Assembly: GCA_963675435.1 (NCBI GenBank)
Contig: OY776216.1
Span: 4,960,001 to 5,024,000, forward strand
Source of the DNA: Saccharicrinis sp963675435
GTDB lineage: Bacteria; Bacteroidota; Bacteroidia; Bacteroidales; Marinilabiliaceae
DNA: 64,000 nt
Direction: 5' to 3'
Of this stretch, positions 54,810 to 63,564 are shown one piece after another (the first letter of the stretch is position 1; the number at the start of each line of letters is the position of its first letter). A model generated the notes under the pieces. That model was given only the letters and a program-made list of their open reading frames with translations, was not told the DNA's origin and did no database searches. The position numbers and the translations under genes are program-made.

Positions 54810-55055
54810 ATGAAAATCTCAAACCATATTTCCGTCAGTAAATCCGGGTTTGTTTTTGATTCAAAAACAGGAGAATCATTTTCTTTAAATAATACCGGTC
54901 GCGAAATTCTTGAATTACTTATTGAAGGCAGATCTGAAGATGAAATAAAAGAATATTTCCTCACCAAATATGATGTTCAGGAAACCACATTCTTAAGACA
55001 TTTGGATGACTACTTACAAATGCTTATGCATTTTAATATGAATGAGAAAGAATAA
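54810..55055 (+). CDS. PqqD-like protein (RiPP recognition element fold)
   Basis: An 81-residue PqqD-family protein: winged-helix-like fold with the family signatures FVFDSKTGESFSLNNTGREI and LLIEGRSEDEIKEYF, then FLRHLDDYLQMLMHF. PqqD proteins bind the leader of ribosomal peptide precursors and present it to a modifying enzyme. Here it overlaps the ATP-grasp gene by 14 bp (same strand), so a stable PqqD/ATP-grasp pair is likely. No precursor peptide gene was found beside it. Assignment to the family is good; peptide-binding is inference. Confidence 0.82.
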   Translation: MKISNHISVSKSGFVFDSKTGESFSLNNTGREILELLIEGRSEDEIKEYFLTKYDVQETTFLRHLDDYLQMLMHFNMNEKE

Positions 55056-56109
55056 CTCCATGCCTGAAAAACTAAAAATAACAATTGCGGTTACCGCCTT
55101 AAACAATACGGATAACCCTGGTCCAGGCATTCCTGTTATCAGAGGAATCAAAGAGTCAAACCTCATCGATGCCCGCATTATAGGTTTGGCCTACGAAAAT
55201 CTTGAACCTGGTATCTATTTAAAAGATTTGGTGGATACTACTTATATGATTCCTTATCCTTCAATAGGCAAAGAAGCATATATGGAAAGGATTCTGGAAA
55301 TAAACAATCTGGATCCTATTGATATGATAATTCCAAATTTAGATGCTGAGTTATTTACATTTATAAAGCTCAAACACATTCTGGAAGCTAATAATATCAA
55401 AACTTTTTTACCCACAGAAAAACAACTGGAAGAAAGAAACAAAGGCAATCTGGAAGTTTTTGGAAAAAAGTATCATATCAAAGTTCCTAAAGGTGTTTCG
55501 ATTACTTCATATAATGACATTCACCATTTAAAGGATGGATTTGAATATCCCATATTAGTTAAGGGTAAGTTTTACGATGCCTATGTGGCTTATAATGAAG
55601 AACAGGTAACTAATGCATTTAATAAACTCAGTGCAAAATGGGGATTACCAATTATTATTCAGGAATTTGTAAAAGGTACTGAGGTAAACGTTGTTGCATT
55701 AGGGGATGGATTAGGTAATACCATAGCTGCAGTTCCTATGCGAAAACAATATATTACCGATAAAGGAAAAGCCTGGGGGGGTGTTACTTTAAATGATGAA
55801 ACACTTCTATCTATTACTCAGAACCTGATTAAAGATACACAATGGCGTGGAGGTATGGAGCTGGAAATGATTCGTACTACTGATAATGAATATTACTTAA
55901 TCGAAATTAACCCTCGTGTTCCGGCGTGGGTTTATCTGGCTGTTGGGGCAGGACAAAACATACCTGAGGCATTGGTTCTATTAACCATGGGAAAACATGT
56001 AGAACCTATGACAGCGTATGAAGTTGGTAAAATATTTATTCGTTATTCGTGGGATCTGATTGGTGATATGTCTGATCTTGAAAAGATATCAATTCATGGA
56101 AAATTCTAA
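55042..56109 (+). CDS. ATP-grasp ligase (CPS/biotin-carboxylase-like)
   Basis: A 355-residue ATP-grasp enzyme. The N-terminal ~105 residues form a pre-ATP-grasp domain (ALNNTDNPGPGIPVIRGIKE, NLDAELFTFIKLKHILE); the ATP-grasp fold spans ~110-320 with phosphate-loop PILVKGKFYDAYVAYN, the adenine region IIQEFVKGTEVNVVALGDG and the Mg-binding ELEMIRTTDNEYYLIEINPR. EINPR resembles the carbamoyl-phosphate-synthase type rather than the peptide-tailoring MdnC type. It could form a peptide/isopeptide or amide bond using an acyl phosphate. It lies between the PqqD-like and decarboxylase genes. Confidence 0.87.
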   Translation: MRKNNSMPEKLKITIAVTALNNTDNPGPGIPVIRGIKESNLIDARIIGLAYENLEPGIYLKDLVDTTYMIPYPSIGKEAYMERILEINNLDPIDMIIPNLDAELFTFIKLKHILEANNIKTFLPTEKQLEERNKGNLEVFGKKYHIKVPKGVSITSYNDIHHLKDGFEYPILVKGKFYDAYVAYNEEQVTNAFNKLSAKWGLPIIIQEFVKGTEVNVVALGDGLGNTIAAVPMRKQYITDKGKAWGGVTLNDETLLSITQNLIKDTQWRGGMELEMIRTTDNEYYLIEINPRVPAWVYLAVGAGQNIPEALVLLTMGKHVEPMTAYEVGKIFIRYSWDLIGDMSDLEKISIHGKF

Positions 56110-56120
56110 AACTGTTAGTC

Positions 56121-57497
56121 ATGCAAAAAGTACCATACGAAAAACCTGTTATTAATAAAATTAGTGCCGGAGTTCCTGATAAATTTGGCATGAAATCGAC
56201 CATTCAACCTATTACTGAAATTGATGATGTTACGATAAAAAACCTCATCAGTGAATATGGCTCTCCGCTTTATGTTTTATCAGAAAAAACCATCCGCGAT
56301 ACCTTTAAAAAAGCTGTTGCTGCTTTTGAAACGAGATACCCAAAAGTACAGTTTGCATGGTCGTATAAAACCAATTATTTAAATGCAGTTTGTGAAATAT
56401 ATCATCAGGAAGGTTCCTGGGCTGAAGTGGTTTCTGGTTTTGAATACGAAAAAGCCATTGCTAACGGAGTTCCTGGTAATAAAATTATTTTCAACGGACC
56501 CGATAAATCGCATGAAGATTTAATCAAAGCCATTAAAAACAACTCATTGATTCACATTGATCATCTGGATGAGTTTTACGAAATAGCTTCCGTTACCAAA
56601 GAGCTTCAATTAACAGCAAAAGTAGCTATCAGAGTTAATATGGATGCTGGAATTTATCCACAATGGTTTCGTTTTGGTTTTAATTACGAAAGCGGTGAGG
56701 CCTGGAATGTGTTGAACAAAATTATGCAAACTCCGGGGTTTGAACTGATTGGTTTACATACACACATCGGCACTTATATTATGGCTCCCCAGGCCTATGG
56801 AATTGCCACAACAAAACTGGCTCAATTGGCAGTAAGAGTATTTCATAAATACAACCATCATATCCAGTATATTGACTTAGGAGGTGGCTTTGCTTCTAAA
56901 AACACTTTGAAAGGAGCATATCTTCCTGGTTCTGATACCTGTCCTACTTTTGACGATTATGCCGAACATATTACAGAAGCCTTGCACCAATCTGATATTC
57001 CTTATGATCATATGCCAACACTGTTTTTAGAAACAGGAAGGGCATTAATTGATGATGCAGGTTATTTATTAGGTTCAGTATTGGCCAACAAACGTTTACC
57101 GGATGGTAGAAAATCAATGATTATTGACATAGGTGTCAACCTTTTGTTCACATCATTTTGGTACGAACACAATATTGTTCCTGCTTCATACACACAGCCT
57201 GATTTAGAGAATACTACCATCTACGGACCACTATGCATGAATATTGATGTTATTCGTGAGGCTATTAATTTTCCGGTGATGGAAAAAGGTGAACATGTAG
57301 TCATCAAACGAATTGGTGCATATAATATGACCCAATGGCTTCAGTTTATCAATTACCGCCCAAGAATTGTATTAATTGATACGGATGGTAATACGCATAT
57401 AGTTCGTGAACAGGAAACTCATGAAACCATGAATCAGATGGATCGGTTACCAGAGCATTTAAAGGAACAAGGTGAAAGGTTGAAAGGTAAAGGGTGA
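56121..57497 (+). CDS. PLP-dependent decarboxylase, fold type III (LysA/ODC-like)
   Basis: A 458-residue fold-type III enzyme related to diaminopimelate and ornithine decarboxylases. The PLP Lys is in FAWSYKTNYLNAV; the His in GLHTHIGTYIMAPQAYG; the Gly-rich cofactor loop is YIDLGGGFASKN; LFLETGRALIDDAGYLL, GPLCMNIDVI (catalytic Cys and Asp) and IGAYNMTQWLQF follow. The N-terminal ~35 residues are an extension. The last ~15 residues (KEQGERLKGKG) are translated from the purine-rich repeat at the gene end and are probably dispensable. It is the third gene of the PqqD/ATP-grasp operon; its substrate is unknown. Confidence 0.88.
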   Translation: MQKVPYEKPVINKISAGVPDKFGMKSTIQPITEIDDVTIKNLISEYGSPLYVLSEKTIRDTFKKAVAAFETRYPKVQFAWSYKTNYLNAVCEIYHQEGSWAEVVSGFEYEKAIANGVPGNKIIFNGPDKSHEDLIKAIKNNSLIHIDHLDEFYEIASVTKELQLTAKVAIRVNMDAGIYPQWFRFGFNYESGEAWNVLNKIMQTPGFELIGLHTHIGTYIMAPQAYGIATTKLAQLAVRVFHKYNHHIQYIDLGGGFASKNTLKGAYLPGSDTCPTFDDYAEHITEALHQSDIPYDHMPTLFLETGRALIDDAGYLLGSVLANKRLPDGRKSMIIDIGVNLLFTSFWYEHNIVPASYTQPDLENTTIYGPLCMNIDVIREAINFPVMEKGEHVVIKRIGAYNMTQWLQFINYRPRIVLIDTDGNTHIVREQETHETMNQMDRLPEHLKEQGERLKGKG

Positions 57498-57859
57498 AGG
57501 GAGAAAGGAACAGGGAGAAGGGAACAAAGATTAAGTTTATTTTAAAGCAGGATTTTTGTATCATCATCAAACATCTCCTCTTTAAACAGGAAGTTGTGGG
57601 TTTATTTCTCCTCCTTCCAAAGGAGGAGTACCCGAAGCATGAGGGGGAGGTGGTTTTAAATACTATAATGCCTTGGACCTTTATTTAAATCCTTTTTGCT
57701 AATGTACTATTCCATCATGTTCTATAAACTAATTATTAAGCGATAGAGTCACAAGATACAATCTTGCGACAGAAACAGGAAAGGAACAGGGAACAGGGAA
57801 AAAAGTTTATCAAATCAACAAATCAACGATTATACAATTCGACAATAAAAACAACAACA
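57498..57859. other. Repeat-rich intergenic region
   Basis: Purine-rich simple sequence (AAGGGAGAAAGGAACAGGGAG-like) directly follows the decarboxylase and recurs near 57775-57800. A GC-richer palindrome CTCCTCCTT/AAGGAGGAG (57608-57628) followed by CCCGAAG...GGGGGAGG resembles short dispersed REP-like repeats of Bacteroidetes genomes. No gene is supported. Confidence 0.5.
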
Positions 57860-58675
57860 ATGGAAATAAAACAAAAATTTAGCTGGAGAAGCTTCATCAG
57901 CTTTGGATTGCTATTCTCTTTTCTAATCATATTTTTCACAGGCATTATTTTATATCTGGCACCTGCTGGACGTATTGCACACTGGGTAAACTGGAAATTA
58001 ATAGCGCTCTCAAAAGAAGACTGGCAAGCCTTACACATCATTTTCTCATTTCTGTTTGTGATACTTTCAATCTTTCACTTATTCTCAATCAACTGGAAAG
58101 TATTTCTATCTTATCTTAAAAACAAAACAACCAAAGGAATAAATAAGAAAAGAGAATTGTTGATATCTGGTATATTAACCCTATCGATTTCTATAGGTGT
58201 GTTATACTCCATTCCGCCATTCAGTTCAGTAATTAATTTGGGTGAAAGTTTAACTCAATCCTGGGAAAACAAAGTGGAACAACCTCCAATTCCTCATGCA
58301 GAATTATTAACTTTAATAGAGCTGTCGGAGCAACTGGAAAACTTCAGTATTGAAAAAATACAAAATAAGCTAAAAGCCAACAATATAAAGTTTAGCAGTT
58401 CAGAACAAACTTTATCTGAAATAGCAAAAATAAACAACCTCCCTCCTCTTGATATTTACAATATCATCACCAAAACTTCAATGACAGGAATGGCAGGTTC
58501 AGGTATTGGTAGAAAGGCATTAGAACAGGTTGCTGAGGAAAATGGGAAAGACATAAACACAGTATTGTCCATTTTAAAGAAAAATAATGTTACGGCCACC
58601 AAAGAGCAAACGCTCAAAGATATTGCTGCTGAAAATGATATGCCGGCAAGAGATATTTATGAGTTAATAAAATAG
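57860..58675 (+). CDS. DUF4405 membrane protein with C-terminal helical repeats
   Basis: Membrane protein of 271 residues from the ATG at 57860 (MEIKQKFSWRS); the upstream frame is translated simple repeat and is excluded. The DUF4405 domain has four TM segments (SFGLLFSFLIIFFTGIILYL, ...) with conserved His in WQALHIIFSFLFVIL and SIFHLFSINWKVF, which may bind heme b. Residues ~170-271 contain two or three copies of a ~40-residue helical motif (EQTLSEIAKINNLPPLDIYN, EQTLKDIAAENDMPARDIYE). Family call is firm. Electron transfer or envelope sensing is inference. Confidence 0.82.
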   Translation: MEIKQKFSWRSFISFGLLFSFLIIFFTGIILYLAPAGRIAHWVNWKLIALSKEDWQALHIIFSFLFVILSIFHLFSINWKVFLSYLKNKTTKGINKKRELLISGILTLSISIGVLYSIPPFSSVINLGESLTQSWENKVEQPPIPHAELLTLIELSEQLENFSIEKIQNKLKANNIKFSSSEQTLSEIAKINNLPPLDIYNIITKTSMTGMAGSGIGRKALEQVAEENGKDINTVLSILKKNNVTATKEQTLKDIAAENDMPARDIYELIK

Positions 58676-58766
58676 GTGTTAAGATGAAAAGTTTAGGTTT
58701 AAAAAGAACAAAAAGCTATAGCGATATAGTGACGATATATGACAGGGATGGGTAAATACAACTCAG

Positions 58767-59188
58767 GGAAGGGTCATTTCATCTTCTGGAGGGTAAAGGT
58801 GGCTCCTGGAGACTAATAATTTACTCATGGACTTTGTTTTTTTGCTAAGGGACAGGTCATATACACCCTTTTTTGCATAAAATGAACGAAAGGAAGGGTC
58901 ATTTCCTCTTCTGGAGGGTAAAAGTGGCTCCTGGAGACTAATAATTTACTCATGGACTTTGTTTTTTCGCCAAGGGACAGGTCATTTATTCCCTTTTTTG
59001 CATAAAATGAACGAAAGGAAGGGTCATTTCATCTTCTGGAGGGTAAAGGTTGCTTATGGAGACTAATAATTTACTCCTGGACTTAGTCTTTTTGCTAAGG
59101 GACAGGTCATTTATTCCCTTTTTTGCATAAAATGAACGAAAGGAAGGGTCATTTCCTCTTCTGGAGGGTAAAAGTGGCTTCTGGAGAC
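58767..59188. repeat. Tandem repeat of 125 bp, about 3.4 copies
   Basis: Units begin at 58767, 58892, 59017 and 59142 (GGAAGGGTCATTTC...), an exact 125-bp period; the last stops about 47 bp in. Each complete unit has a potential hairpin, AAGGG(A)...(T)CCCTT, followed by a T-run; copy 1 has AAGGG/CCCTT and copies 2-3 AAGGGA/TCCCTT. The period is not a multiple of three, so it is non-coding. After it (59189-59240) come short GGAGACTGA/GGACTGA units. The repeats may act as a stacked terminator or barrier (inference). Confidence 0.85.
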
Positions 59189-59286
59189 TGAGAAGAGGGA
59201 TCTGGAGACTGAGGACTGAGAACTGAGGACTGGAAAATTAAACCTTATTGACTTTTATTCATCTAACAATAAGAAGCTTCATTATT

Positions 59287-61512
59287 ATGAAGAACATGAT
59301 AAAAAATAAAGTAACAACAGATCAGATTAAATACTTTTCTGATAGTTTATTGAATAGTTATTCTCAAATATTCTTTTCAACCCATAAACTATTTGCAGTA
59401 TTGATATTGGCTGTAACTTTTATTGATTTTTACACGGGACTGGTTGGTTTTATTGCAGTATTAACAACCTCAGTGTCCGCATTTTTATTAAATCTAGACA
59501 AAGCAACTATAGCCAAAGGATTATTCGGTTTTAATGGTTTGTTAGTAGGATTGGGGTTGGGAATGTACTATGCTTTAAGCTGGCATTTGGTTCTTATTGT
59601 GATTTTAGCCGGAATATTTTCCCTTTTTATCTCGGTTTCCATGCAGGGAATCATCGGTAAATACCACCTCCCCTATTTAAGTATTCCTTTTTTAATTGGT
59701 ATCTGGACTTTTACCTTAGCAACCAAACATTTTGAAGCATTAGGGATTAGCGAACGTGGCATTTACACCATGAATGAACTTTATGTAGTAGGTGGCCCTA
59801 CATTGGTTAAAATATATGAGTATTTTAATGCTGCATCGCTGCCTCCGGTACTAAAATCATACTTTGTTTCATTAAGTGCTATACTGTTTCAATACAATGT
59901 ATTGGCCGGAATAGTTATTGCCATAGGTTTAATCTTATTTAGTCGAATTGCTTTTACACTTTCATTGTTAGGCTTTGGTATCGCTTTTTCATTCTACAAC
60001 CTGATTGATGCCAATATTACGCTCATTGAATACAGTTATATTGGTTTCAACTATATATTAACAGCTATAGCTATCGGAGGATTCTTCCTGATTCCCTCAA
60101 CACGTTCATACATAAGCGTAGGTATATTGGTTCCATTAGTAGCCATACTCTCTATAAGCATGAGTACAATATTCTTATATTTTCATTTGGCCATTTATTC
60201 ATTGCCGTTTAATGCTATTGTACTGTTGTTTTTATATGTATTGAAATACCGAATGGACTATACGCCTAAGTTAACAGAAGTGTATTATCAATTCAATTCG
60301 CCTGAAAAGAACCTCTATACCTTCGTTAACTACGAACAACGATTTCAATTTTTAAATTATCAAACCATTCAACTTCCTTTCATGGGTATTTGGAATGTTT
60401 CACAAGGTCATGATGGTGCATACACGCATCAAAATATGTGGCGACATGCTTGGGATTTTATTATTAATGATGCTGAAGGAAAACAGTTTAAAAACGATGG
60501 ATACGTTGTTCAAGATTATTATTGTTTTAATAAACCTGTTATTGCATGTAGTGATGGCACAATTGAGGAAGTTGTTAATAATATTGATGATAATTTAATA
60601 GGTGATGTTAACCTGGAATACAACTGGGGTAACACCATTATTATTAAACATGCTGATGATGTTTATTCTAAGGTAAGTCACCTGAAAAAGGGGTCTGTTT
60701 CTGTTAAAAAAGGAGATGGAGTAAAAGCAGGTCAGGTAATAGCAAAATGCGGAAATTCGGGTCGCTCACCTTATCCACATTTGCATTTTCAAATTCAGGA
60801 ACAACCGTACATTGGAGCTACCACAATAAATTATCCCATCAATAACTACCTAAAGCATAATGGTAGTACTAGTTCAATCATGTCATTGCAAATCCCGAAA
60901 AAAGGTGATTGGATTTCTAATTCGGAAAATAGTGCTTTAGTAAGCAATGCTTATCACTTTGTTCCCGGACAGATCTTAAGTTTTGAGGTAAGTGGAACGG
61001 ATTCAGTAAAAAAAGTTGACTGGGAAGTTAAAATTAACTCAATAAACCAAACTTATTTATATTGTCCATCATCCGGTTCTAAGGCATTTTTTGACAACTC
61101 TGGAAACCAGTTTTATTTTAGTCAGTATGAAGGTGATAAAAAGGGTTTATTGTACTATTTCTTCATAGGAAATTTTAAAATACAAAAGAGTTTTTACCAA
61201 GATCATGTACTCAACGACCAGATTCCCTTGCATATTTGCTTTCCTATGAAGTATTTGTGGTGGCACGATTTTATAGCTCCGTTTTTTCAACTTGCCAGGT
61301 CAAGATTTACGCTCTATTACAGTTTTAGCAATGATCAGTTTAATCCTTCTGAAATTAAATTAAAATCAGAAGTGAATAACATGATATTAAGTAAACCGAT
61401 TGAAAAAATAAGTTTTGACATTGATATTCATTCCAAAGGACTTAAGATGTTTACCATTTGCTGCGATAATCAAATAATTACATTAAGTAGAATTTACAAT
61501 TATGACAATTAA
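59287..61512 (+). CDS. Urea transporter-M23 peptidase fusion protein
   Basis: A 741-residue two-domain protein from the ATG at 59287 (an upstream TTG at 59248 gives an unlikely extension). Residues ~25-330 form a urea-transporter (UT) domain with ~10 TM segments, including ATIAKGLFGFNGLLVGLGLG and the related YNVLAGIVIAIGLIL. Residues ~365-520 form an M23 peptidase: THQNMWRHAWDFII (His and Asp ligands), VSHLKKGSVSVKKGDGVKAG and GRSPYPHLHFQIQ (intact HxH). A C-terminal extension of ~220 residues follows. The peptidase should face the periplasm. It overlaps the next gene by 11 bp. Both domains are well supported; their joint role is not. Confidence 0.85.
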   Translation: MKNMIKNKVTTDQIKYFSDSLLNSYSQIFFSTHKLFAVLILAVTFIDFYTGLVGFIAVLTTSVSAFLLNLDKATIAKGLFGFNGLLVGLGLGMYYALSWHLVLIVILAGIFSLFISVSMQGIIGKYHLPYLSIPFLIGIWTFTLATKHFEALGISERGIYTMNELYVVGGPTLVKIYEYFNAASLPPVLKSYFVSLSAILFQYNVLAGIVIAIGLILFSRIAFTLSLLGFGIAFSFYNLIDANITLIEYSYIGFNYILTAIAIGGFFLIPSTRSYISVGILVPLVAILSISMSTIFLYFHLAIYSLPFNAIVLLFLYVLKYRMDYTPKLTEVYYQFNSPEKNLYTFVNYEQRFQFLNYQTIQLPFMGIWNVSQGHDGAYTHQNMWRHAWDFIINDAEGKQFKNDGYVVQDYYCFNKPVIACSDGTIEEVVNNIDDNLIGDVNLEYNWGNTIIIKHADDVYSKVSHLKKGSVSVKKGDGVKAGQVIAKCGNSGRSPYPHLHFQIQEQPYIGATTINYPINNYLKHNGSTSSIMSLQIPKKGDWISNSENSALVSNAYHFVPGQILSFEVSGTDSVKKVDWEVKINSINQTYLYCPSSGSKAFFDNSGNQFYFSQYEGDKKGLLYYFFIGNFKIQKSFYQDHVLNDQIPLHICFPMKYLWWHDFIAPFFQLARSRFTLYYSFSNDQFNPSEIKLKSEVNNMILSKPIEKISFDIDIHSKGLKMFTICCDNQIITLSRIYNYDN

Positions 61513-62821
61513 ACAACACATATTGAAATGGTTCATCATTCTTTTACTACACTTTACTGTGAGTAATGTAGTTGCTCAAAGTAAGGAGGACATCGCCATA
61601 ATTGATAAAGAAACCTATGCAACTTATCTTACAGGCGATTGGGATAAACTGATAAAAGAATGCAAACAAGCTTTGGATCATAACATAGACTTTTATTATT
61701 TAAGAATGCGCATGGCCTGGGCACACTTTCAAAAGCAACAGTACCGGTTTGCCATTCAACATTACAGAAAAGCTCTAAAATTTTCACCTAATGATCCATA
61801 TGCCTTAATGTACTTAATGTATGCTTACGAATATTCAGGAAGAACATACGATGCACAGGCTACTTTAGTAAAACTAGATTCTATAAGTCATGCTGACCTA
61901 TATAAAAAATACGAAAAAGGATTGGTTAAAGCCAGCCTATTTTTCACATACAACTCCGGAAATCCTAATAATTCAGAAAACAATATGGCTCCTCATCTGA
62001 ATACAAATGGGATTCAAAAAACCACTAATAATTATTCTGTTACTTCAGCATATCTGGCACATCGTTTAGGTAGGCATATAACTCTTCACCACAATCTCTC
62101 CTACCTAAAAAAAAGTGAGCATAGTTTTATTACAAGTGAAGGCAGTTTATACGAACAGGAAAAACAAACTTTAAATCAGTGGAGTTACAATGCCCAATTG
62201 ATGATACGTATTGCCAATGGATTAAATATTATTCCGCTTTATAATCATGTTTATTTCAGAATACCATCAACAACCTTTGGGTATGCTGATTATACCGAAT
62301 CATCAGATATTTTTGGAGGTATTATCTCAAAGGATTTCAGCTTTTTTAAGCTTGGTTTATCATACATTACTGGTAAAATGAACAGGGTTGATCAAAACCA
62401 GTTTGGAACTCACTTTGCACTTTTCCCAAATGGTAACTTAAATCTTTATTACAGCTTTGATGGCTATTTTCAACATCAAGAAGTAGGAAGTGTTTCATTG
62501 TCTAACTTTATTCACAAACACCTTATCGGATTTAAAGTAAATAATTACTGGTGGATGGAAGCATCCGGTACATTTCCTAAGTTTCATAACTTTTACGACA
62601 CTGCAAGTGGTGGTTTATGGAACGGATTGGAAGGAACAAAAAAACTTTATAATCTGAGTCAGATATTTTTAATAAAAAACACTCATCTGCAGTTGATTCT
62701 TAATGCAGGAATATTTGATTCCGAATCTGTATTTGTTCCTACAGATAACATGATGAACCGACAAAATCAACAATCGTATTCAAACTTTAATTTTACAGGA
62801 GGTATCGTATGGAAACTTTAA
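61502..62821 (+). CDS. TPR plus outer-membrane beta-barrel protein
   Basis: A 439-residue exported protein. Signal peptide WFIILLLHFTVSNVVAQ; residues ~30-145 are TPR repeats (YLRMRMAWAHFQKQQYRFAI, QHYRKALKFSPNDPYALMYL); residues ~160-439 are aromatic, beta-strand-rich and end WKL, consistent with a barrel. It overlaps the UT-M23 gene by 11 bp and the next TPR gene by 13 bp, so all three are translationally coupled. It may be an outer-membrane partner linked through TPR contacts to the peptidase complex (inference). No named family recognised. Confidence 0.72.
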   Translation: MTIKQHILKWFIILLLHFTVSNVVAQSKEDIAIIDKETYATYLTGDWDKLIKECKQALDHNIDFYYLRMRMAWAHFQKQQYRFAIQHYRKALKFSPNDPYALMYLMYAYEYSGRTYDAQATLVKLDSISHADLYKKYEKGLVKASLFFTYNSGNPNNSENNMAPHLNTNGIQKTTNNYSVTSAYLAHRLGRHITLHHNLSYLKKSEHSFITSEGSLYEQEKQTLNQWSYNAQLMIRIANGLNIIPLYNHVYFRIPSTTFGYADYTESSDIFGGIISKDFSFFKLGLSYITGKMNRVDQNQFGTHFALFPNGNLNLYYSFDGYFQHQEVGSVSLSNFIHKHLIGFKVNNYWWMEASGTFPKFHNFYDTASGGLWNGLEGTKKLYNLSQIFLIKNTHLQLILNAGIFDSESVFVPTDNMMNRQNQQSYSNFNFTGGIVWKL

Positions 62822-63435
62822 AAATAGTAACACTTAGTCTTGTAATTTTTGTAATTACAATATCTACAAACGCTCAGGATGCACATTACAAAGCTTTATC
62901 TGACGCTTTTAAAGTAAGTTATGCCAAAGAAACAGCCAATGATTACACTGGAGCCATTGATGCTTTAAGCAAAGTGTATGAAGAGGATTCGTATGAAATT
63001 AACTTACGTATGGGATGGTTATACTATTTAAACGGTCTTCACGTTGAATCCATAAAATATTACAAGCAAGCCATTAAGTTAAAGCCTTTTGCCATTCAAC
63101 CAAAGTTTGGTATCTGCTATCCATTAAACGCATCAAACAATGTTATTGAATTGATAAACTATTACACTCAGATCCTTGAAATAACACCGAATAACAATTA
63201 TGCACTTTATCAACTTGGATTGGTCTATTTTAACCTGAATCAATATGAAAAGGCAGAGATGTATTTTGGCAAAGTTGTGGATTTATTTCCTTTTGATTAT
63301 GATGGTTTAATTATGCTGGCACACACCAGTTTCCACTTAAAAAAAGAAAGAGAAGCCAAAGTATTATATCATAAAGTATTACTTTACAATCCTGGAGATA
63401 AAGCAGCTACGGAAAGCTTGAAGTTATTGGATTAA
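62809..63435 (+). CDS. Exported TPR protein
   Basis: A 208-residue exported protein: signal peptide IVTLSLVIFVITISTNAQ, then tandem TPR-like units (YTGAIDALSKVYEEDSYEIN, LRMGWLYYLNGLHVESIKYY, ALYQLGLVYFNLNQYEKAEM). It shares the TPR pattern of the gene it overlaps, suggesting that the two arose by duplication of the N-terminal TPR part. It is last gene of the UT-M23 operon; protein-binding role inferred. Confidence 0.72.
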   Translation: METLKIVTLSLVIFVITISTNAQDAHYKALSDAFKVSYAKETANDYTGAIDALSKVYEEDSYEINLRMGWLYYLNGLHVESIKYYKQAIKLKPFAIQPKFGICYPLNASNNVIELINYYTQILEITPNNNYALYQLGLVYFNLNQYEKAEMYFGKVVDLFPFDYDGLIMLAHTSFHLKKEREAKVLYHKVLLYNPGDKAATESLKLLD

Positions 63436-63564
63436 GTCACCATTACTCAGTAGCTAGTTTTCAGTACTCAGTTCAAACTTAAGACTAAAGGCTGGAGACT
63501 GAATTTGTCTTTGGCACCAATACTTTCTACTTTTGTTTGCATCTTAAACTTGATACAATTCATT

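Noticed and set aside
57494..57688. 64-codon ORF after the decarboxylase
   Set aside because: Made of purine-rich simple repeat and the REP-like palindrome; no start signal.
57764..57859. N-terminal extension of the DUF4405 ORF
   Set aside because: The 32 extra residues are translated repeat; the signal-like hydrophobic start and family homology begin at 57860.
58767..59188. CRISPR array
   Set aside because: Units are 125 bp and nearly identical throughout with no variable spacers; no cas genes.
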